From NCBI GenBank assembly GCA_013360395.1, contig JABWBQ010000013.1:1-56959 (forward strand): 56,959 nt of DNA, in the 5' to 3' direction. The stretch's first letter is position 1. Each line of letters starts with the position of its first letter. The stretch is from Flavobacteriales bacterium. GTDB lineage: Bacteria > Bacteroidota > Bacteroidia > Flavobacteriales_F > PHOS-HE28. Shown one piece after another: positions 1-8,285 of the stretch. The notes beneath the pieces were generated by a model. That model saw only the letters and a program-made list of their open reading frames with translations. It ran no database searches and had not been told where the DNA came from. The translations under genes were made by a program, and so were the position numbers.

Positions 1-57
1 CTTCTTCAGTTCCTCGCTGTACTGCTTGTTCACTCTGAACTCTTTTGAAAGTCCCAT
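1..57 (-). CDS. IS3-family transposase OrfA, N-terminal fragment (partial at window edge)
   Basis: The complement of 1-57 reads ATG followed by 18 codons, giving MGLSKEFRVNKQYSEELKK, and the frame is open to the window edge. The motif KQYSEELKK resembles the start of the helix-turn-helix protein OrfA of IS3-type elements, which typically begin with a K-Y-S-E-E-F/L-K stretch. It sits just inside what looks like an IS terminus at about position 94, which supports the reading. Only 19 residues are visible, so the family call is an inference; the rest of the element lies outside the window. Confidence 0.5.
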   Translation of the reverse strand, partial: MGLSKEFRVNKQYSEELKK

Positions 58-94
58 CTTCGGTTGGTTGTTGGTGTCAACCTATTTCAGGACA
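1..94 (-). mobile_element. Terminus of an IS3-like insertion sequence (partial)
   Basis: On the minus strand the element would begin TGTCCTGAAATAGGTTGACA near position 94 (or five bases further out, at TGTCTTGTCC) and be followed after about 37 bases by the putative transposase start at 57. A TG-starting terminal repeat a few tens of bases before a small helix-turn-helix ORF is the usual IS3-family layout. The other end and any target duplication are outside the window, so the exact boundary is uncertain. Confidence 0.5.
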
Positions 95-376
95 AGACAG
101 GCGACGAGGGCGTGCCCCGGCTCATCCCTTCGCTTCGCAGAGCCTTCGCTCGGGAGCAGCCGGGTCGGGTGCTCCGCTTTAGCTGCTTCGTGCCCGCCAG
201 CATCCACGGCGCTGCGGGGGCTTCCTCCGGTCGCCTGCTCGCCTACCGCAGGCAGGCTCGCTGCACGTGGCTGCACGCCGGTCCTTTCAGTAGGCTGCCG
301 CTGCGTCTGCTCACACAGGGAGCCAAGCAATAACCACTCGACGATGCGAAGAGTTCAAAATCCACTTTTTGGTCAA
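95..376. other. GC-rich spacer between IS end and operon end, no recognisable gene
   Basis: This 282-base stretch separates the IS terminus from the stop codon of the thermonuclease-like gene. Several overlapping ORFs cross it on both strands, but none has a family signature and they run through the IS boundary. Short near-repeats such as CTTCGCTTCGCAGAGCCTTCGCTCGG are visible. It could be a degraded repeat associated with the IS or the 3' end of a lost gene; I cannot assign it. Confidence 0.5.
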
Positions 377-898
377 TCACTTGTGCCGCCATTCCCATGG
401 AGGTACAGGTGAAGGTTCTGCCCAGATGCCAAGCTTCGCTGTTCTTGCCTGTTGCTCAAGTAGGTGGTATGCTTCGTTGTCCGAGTATCGCCTAAAGTGC
501 CATGCCAATCCGGCGCGCGCCAGTTCCTTGTTCACCACCTTGCCATTGCGCAGCGATACGGTCGCGATCATCCGGCCATAGCGATCTCTTCGGCCCACTT
601 CCCGCACAATCACCGCCTTGCCGAAGCACAAGTCCGATGCGAACTGCTTTGCGGCCTTGCCGAAGGGCTGACCACGCTCCGGGCAATCGATGTGCGCCAG
701 GCGCACGACCTCCTGCTTCCCGTTGATCAATACCTCAAACGTATCGCCGTCCTTGATGCCCGTGACCTTGCCCTGCATGCCACCAGCGGTCCGACCGGAT
801 GGCCCGCACGCACATAGGATGAGCGCACAGGCCAGGAACAGCAGGGCGACCGTGGGCAACACACCTCCTCTGAACTGAAACAGTCCTGCACGGCTCAT
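377..898 (-). CDS. Thermonuclease (SNase)-family putative lipoprotein
   Basis: The 173-residue product has an N-terminal hydrophobic segment (about 14-30) ending in LCAC, so it is probably exported as a lipoprotein (Cys31), followed by one staphylococcal-nuclease domain. The domain shows DGDTFEV (50-56), RLAHIDCPE with the catalytic-type Arg66 and Glu74, and DRYGR with Arg109, matching the three catalytic residues of SNase. Such enzymes cleave DNA and RNA with calcium. The start at 898 overlaps the preceding gene's stop as ATGA, so translation is probably coupled; longer in-frame starts upstream would lie inside that gene. It is the last gene of the operon. An exported nuclease in a motor-type operon is notable; whether it acts on foreign DNA, on extracellular DNA or for nutrition cannot be told. 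Confidence 0.85.
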   Translation of the reverse strand: MSRAGLFQFRGGVLPTVALLFLACALILCACGPSGRTAGGMQGKVTGIKDGDTFEVLINGKQEVVRLAHIDCPERGQPFGKAAKQFASDLCFGKAVIVREVGRRDRYGRMIATVSLRNGKVVNKELARAGLAWHFRRYSDNEAYHLLEQQARTAKLGIWAEPSPVPPWEWRHK

Positions 899-1461
899 TC
901 TAGGATGATCACTCGCTTGTCGTTGTCCACCGTGTATCGGCCGAAGCGACCGATCGCGGATTGGCCCAGCAGCAACGGGGCATCGATGTTGTCGATTACC
1001 AAGGCATCCACATTGTGCAAGGTTCTGTTGCCGATCCGCACAGTACGCAGCTTGATCCAATGCGCCTCCGACACCCGACCTGTGGCATCCTGCATCTCAA
1101 CAAGTTCATGGACATCCTCATCGGTGAGGGTACCGGACCTCCACATGGTCAGTGCTTCAGCCAAGGATATGCAGATATTGCTTGCGCCGGTGTCGAAGAT
1201 GAACGGCAGTTTGAGCCCGTTCACCTCGACTTCGATGTAGTCCACGCCGTCTTTCCTCTGGATGGGTATAGACGACTTTTCATCCGAGCTGCCGAGCCTG
1301 TGACGATCACGACCGGCATCGCTTCCTCGGTCCGTAGCGGCCGCACTTTCTTGCCGGTCCTGCCGGGTATCCGCCCTTCTTCCGGAGCTTGAACAGCCGG
1401 AGCAGCCGGAGAGGCCCAGCCAAAGGGCAAGGACCAAGGGAGCAAGGTTGCCTGTTCGCAT
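895..1461 (-). CDS. Retropepsin-like aspartic protease, lipoprotein
   Basis: The 188-residue product begins with a lipoprotein signal (lipobox LSGC, Cys20), then a charged low-complexity spacer (about 25-65), then one clan-AA aspartic protease domain. The active-site motif FDTGAS lies at 89-94 and the typical C-terminal LLGQSAIGRF is present, as in single-domain bacterial retropepsins that work as dimers. I chose the ATG at 1461, seven bases after the upstream stop; a TTG at 1476 would give five extra residues and overlap the previous gene. It overlaps the nuclease gene downstream by four bases. Its neighbours suggest it processes an envelope component of the same machine, but the substrate is unknown. 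Confidence 0.82.
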   Translation of the reverse strand: MRTGNLAPLVLALWLGLSGCSGCSSSGRRADTRQDRQESAAATDRGSDAGRDRHRLGSSDEKSSIPIQRKDGVDYIEVEVNGLKLPFIFDTGASNICISLAEALTMWRSGTLTDEDVHELVEMQDATGRVSEAHWIKLRTVRIGNRTLHNVDALVIDNIDAPLLLGQSAIGRFGRYTVDNDKRVIILE

Positions 1462-1468
1462 ACGTTCG

Positions 1469-2092
1469 TTATTCAATCTTGCCGATTTTGGGTACGATTT
1501 GAATCAGGATTCGTTGGTTCTTGGTCTCGTTGTGGTCGCGCCCAATACCCCCAATGCCCGATCCTGCTATCTGAACTTCGCAGATCGTCTGATCGGGGAC
1601 CACCCCATGTTGTTGCCACAGCTTTAGTACGGCCCACGCGCGCTTGTAGCTAAGCGGGAAATTGTCCATATAGCCATCCTTCGAGGCCATGCCTTCGATG
1701 ACGACGAGGTACTTGATGTCCTGCCCGACGTACTTGGTCTTCAAGGTATTGATCAGGGTGTTGATCGCGGAGCCCACGCCAACTAGATAGTTCTCGTCCT
1801 GCGTCGAGATCATGTCGCTCATTTTCTTGAACCGCACATCCTGCGTGAGAGAGAACCTCTTATATGTGGAGTCGTAGACGAAGTAGTGCTTGGGAAGCTC
1901 TTTCACCGCGTCCTGTATCTCTTTGATCTTGTTCAGTTGCTCTTGTGTCACACGCCGCTCCTCGTCGATTATCCGCTGCTGCTGTGTGAGCTTAGCGTAG
2001 GTGAGCACGTACAGCACGAGCATAATGAAGAACAGGCTCGTCATCAGGTCCGTGAAGCTCGGCCAGAAGAAGCCGCTGTCCCTGCTCTTCAT
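1469..2092 (-). CDS. MotB/ZorB-like OmpA-domain motor protein
   Basis: The 207-residue product has the MotB/ZorB layout: a short cytoplasmic start, one transmembrane helix (about 16-33) preceded by FTDLMTSLFF, a linker, and a C-terminal OmpA-like domain (about 115-205) with DNFPLSYKRA and NQRILIQI. Asp15 aligns by eye with the proton-carrying Asp32 of MotB (motif ADFMTAMMAFF). In MotAB, ExbBD and ZorAB such proteins partner a MotA-like channel and use proton flow to do mechanical work, with the OmpA domain gripping peptidoglycan. The MotA-like partner is encoded immediately upstream (10-base gap). The start at 2092 was chosen because the longer ORF would add 27 unrelated residues before the canonical N-terminus and overlap the upstream gene. 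Confidence 0.87.
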   Translation of the reverse strand: MKSRDSGFFWPSFTDLMTSLFFIMLVLYVLTYAKLTQQQRIIDEERRVTQEQLNKIKEIQDAVKELPKHYFVYDSTYKRFSLTQDVRFKKMSDMISTQDENYLVGVGSAINTLINTLKTKYVGQDIKYLVVIEGMASKDGYMDNFPLSYKRAWAVLKLWQQHGVVPDQTICEVQIAGSGIGGIGRDHNETKNQRILIQIVPKIGKIE

Positions 2093-2102
2093 GGCATGGT
2101 CA

Positions 2103-3635
2103 TTACTTCCGACTCGATCCGTTCTTCCCGAAGATCCGGCCCCATGCCTTGGCCACCACGCCCTGCTTGGCAAGGCGGGCGTCCACGGAACGCAGGCTCT
2201 CGCTCATTTGTCCGAGCGTTCGCACCGTGGCGTCCAGTTCCCCTTTCAACCGCTCCATTTGGGACGCAGTGCTTGCCTTCATCTGCGAAACGTCCTTGGA
2301 AAGGGTTTCCAGGTATTCGAGGTTGCTCAAGTTGGTCTTGCTCTCGGACAAGGCCGCCTTCAGTGCATCAAGCTCATCCACCGTGAACTGTTTCACCGCA
2401 TCCGTGGACTTGCCGATATGTGCCTGTAGCTCGTCGAAGGTGCCCGATATGGCGTGTCCCACCTCGGCGACGGCGTTCGCGGTTAACGCCTTGTGTTCCT
2501 CCAGTTGGGTGAAGTGTTCGGACAGGAACTGCAACAGGCTGCCGCTTTGGTGCAATCGCTGGTCGATCGTATCGGCGACCTTCTTCAGGTCATCGGTGCG
2601 CGAAAGGAAAGAGTTCACCCCGGAGACGATCTGCTGGGACCCGCCCACCAGCAGGTTCACATTGATCAAGTACTCGTTGAAGCGCTCCAAGTGACCCACG
2701 GAACCCTCCAGCTTGTTCAGCACCTTCACGTTGTACTTCGCCATCTCCGAGATCTTGGCCTCCGCGATGGTGTCGATCAATTCTTTCTGGGCCTTGACCG
2801 ATTCCGTGTTCGATCGGAAAACGCCGCTCAACAGCGACAGGTTGGTGGTGAAATCCTCGTTGAACCGCATCAGGTTTCGTTGCAGGGAATCCAACGTGGA
2901 GGCCATGCCTTGATTGATGATGGGCAGCAGTTCGATCTGGATCAGGGTGTACAGGTCGTTCTTGCGGGCTTCCACGTGGCGGCGGGCGGCCTTGAAGCGC
3001 CAGCCTGAATTCACTACGGTCAACAGCAGTCCAGCGAAGCTGGCGATCATGGCGATGCGCACACCGCCGATCAGCATGTCAATCCCATCGCCCATCTTAC
3101 TATCCGCAGCATCTGAAAGGGCAGTCCCGATGTCAGGCATACTGAACAGGCCGATCACGATGCCCAACATCGTTCCCATCAAGCCGAGATAGAGTGGCAC
3201 GGCCACCGAAAGATTGATATCCTCTTCCACGGCACTGGTGTTCCGTTCCACCACATCCTTGATCAGATTGAAGTCCGTGGAGGCGCCCCGATTTCGTATG
3301 AGGTAGTTGTTAATTGAGTATCGTATCTGTTCGAACAACCGTCCTGGCTTACCCTCAGTCAGCAATAGGCTCACAGGCTCCGTTCGGCTCACATCCGTAT
3401 CGCCCCCGTTCGGTTCCTGCACCCTACCAACGGATGCGTACCTCACGATGATATCATGCACTGAAAGACCATCAAGTTCGTGTTTCGGAATCGAAATGTT
3501 GCCTATTCGTAGCGTGGACGCCTTCGGGATGATGCTCCTGAAATCAGAGATCCGCGACCAAGTACGTACAAACACGATGAATTGGACCACCAGCACCGCA
3601 CCCACCAAACCCGCTTCAAGCAGCTCAATGCTCAT
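2103..3635 (-). CDS. MotA/TolQ/ExbB (ZorA)-like channel protein with long coiled-coil tail
   Basis: The 510-residue product has one N-terminal membrane helix (about 6-23), a cytoplasmic segment, and two helices at about 141-165 (GLMGTMLGIVIGL) and 191-213 that match the conserved pair of MotA/TolQ/ExbB proton channels. Residues 214-510 form a long tail rich in heptad-like leucines and charged residues and lacking further membrane segments. A MotA core with a long helical cytoplasmic tail is the hallmark of ZorA, where the tail links the motor to a cytoplasmic effector. An AAGGA ribosome-binding site lies seven bases before the ATG at 3635, deciding this start over the one at 3680. It overlaps the upstream gene by 11 bases and pairs with the ZorB-like gene downstream. 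Confidence 0.85.
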   Translation of the reverse strand: MSIELLEAGLVGAVLVVQFIVFVRTWSRISDFRSIIPKASTLRIGNISIPKHELDGLSVHDIIVRYASVGRVQEPNGGDTDVSRTEPVSLLLTEGKPGRLFEQIRYSINNYLIRNRGASTDFNLIKDVVERNTSAVEEDINLSVAVPLYLGLMGTMLGIVIGLFSMPDIGTALSDAADSKMGDGIDMLIGGVRIAMIASFAGLLLTVVNSGWRFKAARRHVEARKNDLYTLIQIELLPIINQGMASTLDSLQRNLMRFNEDFTTNLSLLSGVFRSNTESVKAQKELIDTIAEAKISEMAKYNVKVLNKLEGSVGHLERFNEYLINVNLLVGGSQQIVSGVNSFLSRTDDLKKVADTIDQRLHQSGSLLQFLSEHFTQLEEHKALTANAVAEVGHAISGTFDELQAHIGKSTDAVKQFTVDELDALKAALSESKTNLSNLEYLETLSKDVSQMKASTASQMERLKGELDATVRTLGQMSESLRSVDARLAKQGVVAKAWGRIFGKNGSSRK

Positions 3636-4848
3636 AGCGGATCCTTGCTTTGCGGACCATTTTCCATTTGCCTCCTTCAAGCCTTGCTTCGCCGGGTACT
3701 TCGGTCAAGATGCGCTTGGCGTTGCGGTCGTATGCGTTCAACGCGTCGCACACGCGATCTATGTACACATCATGGGTTTGGATCGCCAGCCCGATGGCTT
3801 GTTCGTAAACAACGAATGACCCCTGTTCGCCTCGCTTGGTTAGCTTGTATACATGTTTCTGCGCGTGGTATGTGTTCGACGCGTCACCGAAGGCCCCTTG
3901 TTCGTCAGGCGCTGGAAGATACAAGAACTCATCAGGTACGGGCGGTGGGGCGGGCGTACCGCCTTCTCTCCGAGATTCAAGCGCGGCGATCCGAGATTCA
4001 TGCGCAGGGACATGACTACGCAGATCATGGAGATCAGCCTCCAGTTTGCCCACCTTATCGCGTAATTTGTCCATGTCCCTGCTGCTGCCCCCCTTCGGAG
4101 GAACATCCCAACTGCTTTGCGGGGAAGATGCCTTGATCTCCTTCTTGATGTAGTTCTTTACTTCATTGGACACCCCGCCCTTGCCGTGGGACCTCAGCAG
4201 GCGACCCAACAGGAAAACCGTCAGCGCGCCCGACGCGACCACGGAAGCCAGCCATACAAAGAGCCATGTCCAAATACCTGTACCATTCTGTTTCTCCTGG
4301 TTGTTGGCAGGTGGCTTAGGCGAAGCCGCTCTTTCCCGCAGCAGGTTTTGCTGAGGAGGCGGTGCTTGTGCCCAACCATCCAGTACAGCGACCACCTGAC
4401 TTGTGATGTTCTTGAACCGCTGATCCTCTCTGCGCGGTTTGCCCTCCTTGCCCTCTTTCACGGACCGATCAACGAATTCAGACAACGGAGTATGCTTGGT
4501 CTTGTCGTTGAACACCCCCTCCGTTAGGTAGCGCACCGCCTCGTCCTTCGTCCATGCATCGTTGAAATCCTTCTTCACCCGCTCGATATCCTCGGACAAG
4601 GCCTGTGTTTTGGCCGCGTCCTCGCCGCTGATGCATTCCTTCACTTGGTCGTAGGTGGCATTCTCGCAAGGACATTTATCCTTGAACGTCGAGTTTTTCA
4701 CGCTCTCCATGGACCAAGCTACTGCCTCGCAATTCAATCGGTCCACGGCTCGGTCAAACAGGGCCTTGTTGTTGGGTTGTGCCATTACACCTGTGTATGA
4801 CAGGGCGATGACCATGGCAAGCGAGCTCGTTCTTAAAGCACGCGTCAT
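3625..4848 (-). CDS. Secreted/membrane protein with periplasmic Cys-rich region and cytoplasmic coiled coil, unknown function
   Basis: The 407-residue protein has a signal peptide (1-23), a periplasmic region with four cysteines including KCPCEN (58-63) and a Pro-rich stretch (162-182), one transmembrane helix (about 192-216), a basic/coiled-coil segment (255-292), a Pro linker (299-305) and a C-terminal domain starting DEFLYLPAPDEQGAF. I do not recognise a named family. The arrangement would connect the periplasm with a cytoplasmic domain, fitting a linker between the cytoskeletal NTPases encoded upstream and the motor pair encoded downstream. Start and stop both overlap neighbours (ATGA at the start), so it is translated with the operon. 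Confidence 0.8.
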   Translation of the reverse strand: MTRALRTSSLAMVIALSYTGVMAQPNNKALFDRAVDRLNCEAVAWSMESVKNSTFKDKCPCENATYDQVKECISGEDAAKTQALSEDIERVKKDFNDAWTKDEAVRYLTEGVFNDKTKHTPLSEFVDRSVKEGKEGKPRREDQRFKNITSQVVAVLDGWAQAPPPQQNLLRERAASPKPPANNQEKQNGTGIWTWLFVWLASVVASGALTVFLLGRLLRSHGKGGVSNEVKNYIKKEIKASSPQSSWDVPPKGGSSRDMDKLRDKVGKLEADLHDLRSHVPAHESRIAALESRREGGTPAPPPVPDEFLYLPAPDEQGAFGDASNTYHAQKHVYKLTKRGEQGSFVVYEQAIGLAIQTHDVYIDRVCDALNAYDRNAKRILTEVPGEARLEGGKWKMVRKARIRYEH

Positions 4849-7800
4849 TGTTGGTCGGTGTTTAGAGTAGCCAGTTCCCGTAGCAGATGACTGATCGTGC
4901 CGATCAGGGGCAGGAAGAACAGCGGATCGGCCAGCGGCTCGTTGTCCCCGGCCACTTCGTCCAGTCGCCTGTTGTAACCGATCCCGTCCTCCAAGTAGTC
5001 GCGCAGGTGTTTGTTCACCTCGTCGCGGAAGAGGTTCAATGCATCGGCCGACACATTGAAGTGTTCGCGGAACGCAAGTTGGTCGTTGAGGCCGAGGAAG
5101 AACCGGTTGAACCGCTCCACCTCCTTTGCTATCGCTGCCTTGCTGGTCTCATTCAGGTCGGCATACGTGTTCAAGCCATGGTTATGCACCACCCTGATCT
5201 CCCGGGCATCGGTGGCCAGTTCCTCCGGCTTGCACATCAACCCGCCCCGGCAAGTGACCTCCTTGGGGGCGTTGTCCTCGGTGATCACCGTCAGGCCGTC
5301 CTGATCGTACGTGCGCTCGTACACTTCCTCGAAAATCCTTTTCGCGAGATCGGCGAGCAGCTTCTTATCGGGCGTGATGATGCGCAACACCTTGGAGCCG
5401 GTACCGCTGAACACCAGATGCTTCGGCAGGGCCACGTCCTTGGCCTTCATCATGTGGGCGATGTGGTACACGATCGCCACGTAGAAGTAGAGGAACATGA
5501 TCTTCAAGTCCTCGTCCTTCGCGAGTTCGCGGTTGTACGAGAAAAGCTGCTGGTCCTTGACCTGCGGACTGTTCTCGATCGCGAAGAAGAAGGCGTTCAG
5601 GTCTTCCGATCGGTTCTTGTCGCGTATGGAACCGAGTACTTTCTGCAGGTCGTACAGCTTGTTGTCGCTCAGCAGGCGCTCATAGTGCGGCAGGAACTTG
5701 CGGGTCAGTCCACTGGAATCGGCCGCACCGTGTTCGCTGAGCCCGTCGCCGAACAGGGTGTTGGCCGCGAACTTGAACGAGGTGAGCAGGAGCGGCTCGT
5801 TCTGCTTGAACATCACCGCGTCCGTGGTGCCGCCCCCTATGTCTATGGAAACCACCGGCCTGTAGGCTCCGCCCTGCAATTCGTTCTTGCCCTTGAAGAA
5901 GTAGAACGGCGCCAACGACTCCATCATTTCGATCGGATTGACCTCCGGCCCCAAGTGCTGCCGGGCCAGTTCGCTCCACGCCGCGCTCAAGGTGGATTTG
6001 CGGCCCGGCGTCATGCTCGATGGATAGAACCAGATCAACCGGGTCTGCGACAGGTCGCCTTGGTTCAGCAGCACCTTGTTCCGCAGCAGCATGAGCAGTT
6101 CCTCGAAGAAAGCCCGGACCCGCTTGTCATTGCCTTCCTCCCGTTTTGCCCATTTCAGGTTGGACTGGATCCGGTCGTGGCCCTTTTCCTCCTTGCGCTC
6201 GTAGATGAAGGGGATGTTGAAATCGGCCAGCGAGAAGGTCTGTGTGCGGATGTTGAGGGCGCGGCTCTCTGAGATCACCGTGCGGTGCGGGAACTTGTAC
6301 TCCGTGCCATTGCCAAGGAGGCGGGGAATGAACTCATGGTCCAAACGGTCCAGAATGGCGTTCAAGCCTTCCTCCCTGATCAACTGCTGCACCTCCGGTG
6401 TGGGCCGGTGCAGCGTGGCGATCTGCACGTCCTGTGGTGTGACGTCGAAGGGCCTCGCCGGTCCATCGTCCACCTTGTACTCCACATGGGTGTTGGTGGT
6501 GCCGAAGTCCACGGCGAAACTGAACCGTTTGTTCCCCGGCGCGATGGGTGGCCATTGCGGGATGATGACCCCGCTCGCATCGCCACCTTTCATGCTTACC
6601 CGGATCAGGTCGAACTCCTGTCCCAGCACGTAGTACTGCGAGGTGGCGGTTCCCACCGCATCGGGTGTTTTCAACGCACGTGTCTTCCGGCCGGTAGGCT
6701 GCACTTCGTTCAATGCCGGGCCATCGGCGTGGAAGCTGAGGTCGTACTCGGCATGCTTCAACGGCCCCAGCACTTCCTCGTCGATCAACTGCACCCGGTA
6801 GTGCGCTGGTATCTCCGGCCTGCCCGTCTTGATGAACGGATACAGCGTGAGCCCGAACTGATGCTCGCGCACCACGCCCTTGTTCCCCGCTTCATCAGGC
6901 TGGACTTGCTCGTAGTAGATCCGCTCCAGCGCGATGTGCTCGCCCTGCTTGGCGACCGGTATCCACAGGGTGACTTTCACCGAACCGGCCACGCCGCGTT
7001 CCATGCGGACCATCGGGGTGCCGGAAGGCCCCTTGCTCCGCAGATCGTCAATGCTGAAGTAGTCGAAGAATGCGTTCTTGAGCGGGAGCAGATGGCCTTT
7101 TTCCTTGCTGTTGTCCGCGTTGCCGGACTTGGCCGCGTCAAAGAAACGATCCCGGTCCAGCGGGTACATCAAGCGGATCAGGTACGGCTCCAGGAAGTCG
7201 CTCACGGTGAGGTACGGGTACTTCACCATCACGCCCGGCAGTTCACGTTCCTGAAGAGGGCGTGGATCGTACGTGGGCACCTGTGTGCTGCTGTCCCACG
7301 TATCGTTCACGTACTTCAACGGCTTGTTCAGCTTGTTCTGTAGCACCAAGGGCCGGTGGCCTGCGGGTTCCTTCGTGGCGCGGATCACGAAGTCGCTGGC
7401 CTGCACCGTTCCGATCAGGTCGGCCCGGCGCTGCTTGCGCAGCCGGACCCCGAATACTTCCACTTCCTCGCCGTAGGTGCCGGTATGGATCACATCGTAG
7501 CGGTCGCGCATGGCCGCGGTATCGGCCCGCTGGATCTCGTCGTGCAGCGCGGCGTTGGTTCCGTGCAACAGTTTCAAGCTTTTCGACAGGTACTCCTCCA
7601 TGCCCTGCATGCGGCGCGGCAGTTCCGGGTGGGCCTTGAACAGCAGGTGCAGGTACTTCTGGAATTCCGGGTCGCGCTCGTAGAGGGGCACATGGCGATC
7701 GCCGAACAACTCATGATCGTTCATCGTGAGGCTGACCCGCGCGTTGCCGGGGTCGTTGGCCGTGGGGAAGAACAGCGTGACGGGGCTGGTGCAGCCGATC

Positions 7801-8285
7801 ACCCGGTGGTCGTACTCCACCAGATACAGCCGCTGCATGCGATCGAAATTGTAGGCGGCGGCGTCCTGCTCCAAGTACAGTTCCAGCGTTTCGCCCAGCC
7901 TGCGGTGCGCTTCGGGGCCGCTCTTCAGCTGTGCAAGCTCGGCCTCCCTGTCCCACACGATGATGCGCAGCTTGTCCCGCACGCTGTCGTGGTTGAACAG
8001 CAGTTCGGCAAGGTCCAAGCATTGCGACACAAGCTTCTCGTCGTTCCGGCCGGCCACCACGTTGCCGTCCTTGGTGTGCGCCCGCAGGTCCGGCGTGCGT
8101 CCTATGTTCCGGAAGGCGGTCCGTGCCAGATCGATCCGCGCGAACGGGCTCGGGATGGCCGTGGGCATCACCGTGCCGCCACCGCCCTCGGGATCCTTGA
8201 TCGCCTCGATCTCCTTGTCGAAGTATGCGTCGGAGCGGAACCAGTGCTTCCCTCCGCGTTGCGTGTAGCCGAATACCTTGCTCAT
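4845..8285 (-). CDS. Very large protein with actin/Hsp70-like ATPase domain
   Basis: The 1146-residue product carries an actin-like ATPase fold in its C-terminal half. Phosphate-1 motif VDFGTTNTH lies at about 592-600, phosphate-2 motif IDIGGGTTD at about 814-822, and an adenosine-type motif FSGTGSK at about 959-965. The first 590 residues show no motif I recognise and no membrane segment; two short beta-rich stretches suggest several globular domains. Actin/Hsp70-like proteins bind ATP and either polymerise or change shape to drive partners. It overlaps both neighbours by ATGA (8282-8285 and 4845-4848), tying it to the tubulin-like GTPase before it. Its size is far above MreB, FtsA or DnaK, so it is a specialised member of the superfamily. 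Confidence 0.85.
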   Translation of the reverse strand: MSKVFGYTQRGGKHWFRSDAYFDKEIEAIKDPEGGGGTVMPTAIPSPFARIDLARTAFRNIGRTPDLRAHTKDGNVVAGRNDEKLVSQCLDLAELLFNHDSVRDKLRIIVWDREAELAQLKSGPEAHRRLGETLELYLEQDAAAYNFDRMQRLYLVEYDHRVIGCTSPVTLFFPTANDPGNARVSLTMNDHELFGDRHVPLYERDPEFQKYLHLLFKAHPELPRRMQGMEEYLSKSLKLLHGTNAALHDEIQRADTAAMRDRYDVIHTGTYGEEVEVFGVRLRKQRRADLIGTVQASDFVIRATKEPAGHRPLVLQNKLNKPLKYVNDTWDSSTQVPTYDPRPLQERELPGVMVKYPYLTVSDFLEPYLIRLMYPLDRDRFFDAAKSGNADNSKEKGHLLPLKNAFFDYFSIDDLRSKGPSGTPMVRMERGVAGSVKVTLWIPVAKQGEHIALERIYYEQVQPDEAGNKGVVREHQFGLTLYPFIKTGRPEIPAHYRVQLIDEEVLGPLKHAEYDLSFHADGPALNEVQPTGRKTRALKTPDAVGTATSQYYVLGQEFDLIRVSMKGGDASGVIIPQWPPIAPGNKRFSFAVDFGTTNTHVEYKVDDGPARPFDVTPQDVQIATLHRPTPEVQQLIREEGLNAILDRLDHEFIPRLLGNGTEYKFPHRTVISESRALNIRTQTFSLADFNIPFIYERKEEKGHDRIQSNLKWAKREEGNDKRVRAFFEELLMLLRNKVLLNQGDLSQTRLIWFYPSSMTPGRKSTLSAAWSELARQHLGPEVNPIEMMESLAPFYFFKGKNELQGGAYRPVVSIDIGGGTTDAVMFKQNEPLLLTSFKFAANTLFGDGLSEHGAADSSGLTRKFLPHYERLLSDNKLYDLQKVLGSIRDKNRSEDLNAFFFAIENSPQVKDQQLFSYNRELAKDEDLKIMFLYFYVAIVYHIAHMMKAKDVALPKHLVFSGTGSKVLRIITPDKKLLADLAKRIFEEVYERTYDQDGLTVITEDNAPKEVTCRGGLMCKPEELATDAREIRVVHNHGLNTYADLNETSKAAIAKEVERFNRFFLGLNDQLAFREHFNVSADALNLFRDEVNKHLRDYLEDGIGYNRRLDEVAGDNEPLADPLFFLPLIGTISHLLRELATLNTDQQ

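Noticed and set aside
26-412. 128-codon plus-strand ORF at the left edge
   Set aside because: It crosses the IS end and the 3' end of the nuclease gene and has no domain or signal; composition looks noncoding.
4887-6272. 461-codon plus-strand ORF opposite the actin-like gene
   Set aside because: Composition follows the complement of the actin-like coding frame (rich in V, Q, H, R) and shows no domain; it is a shadow of the real gene.
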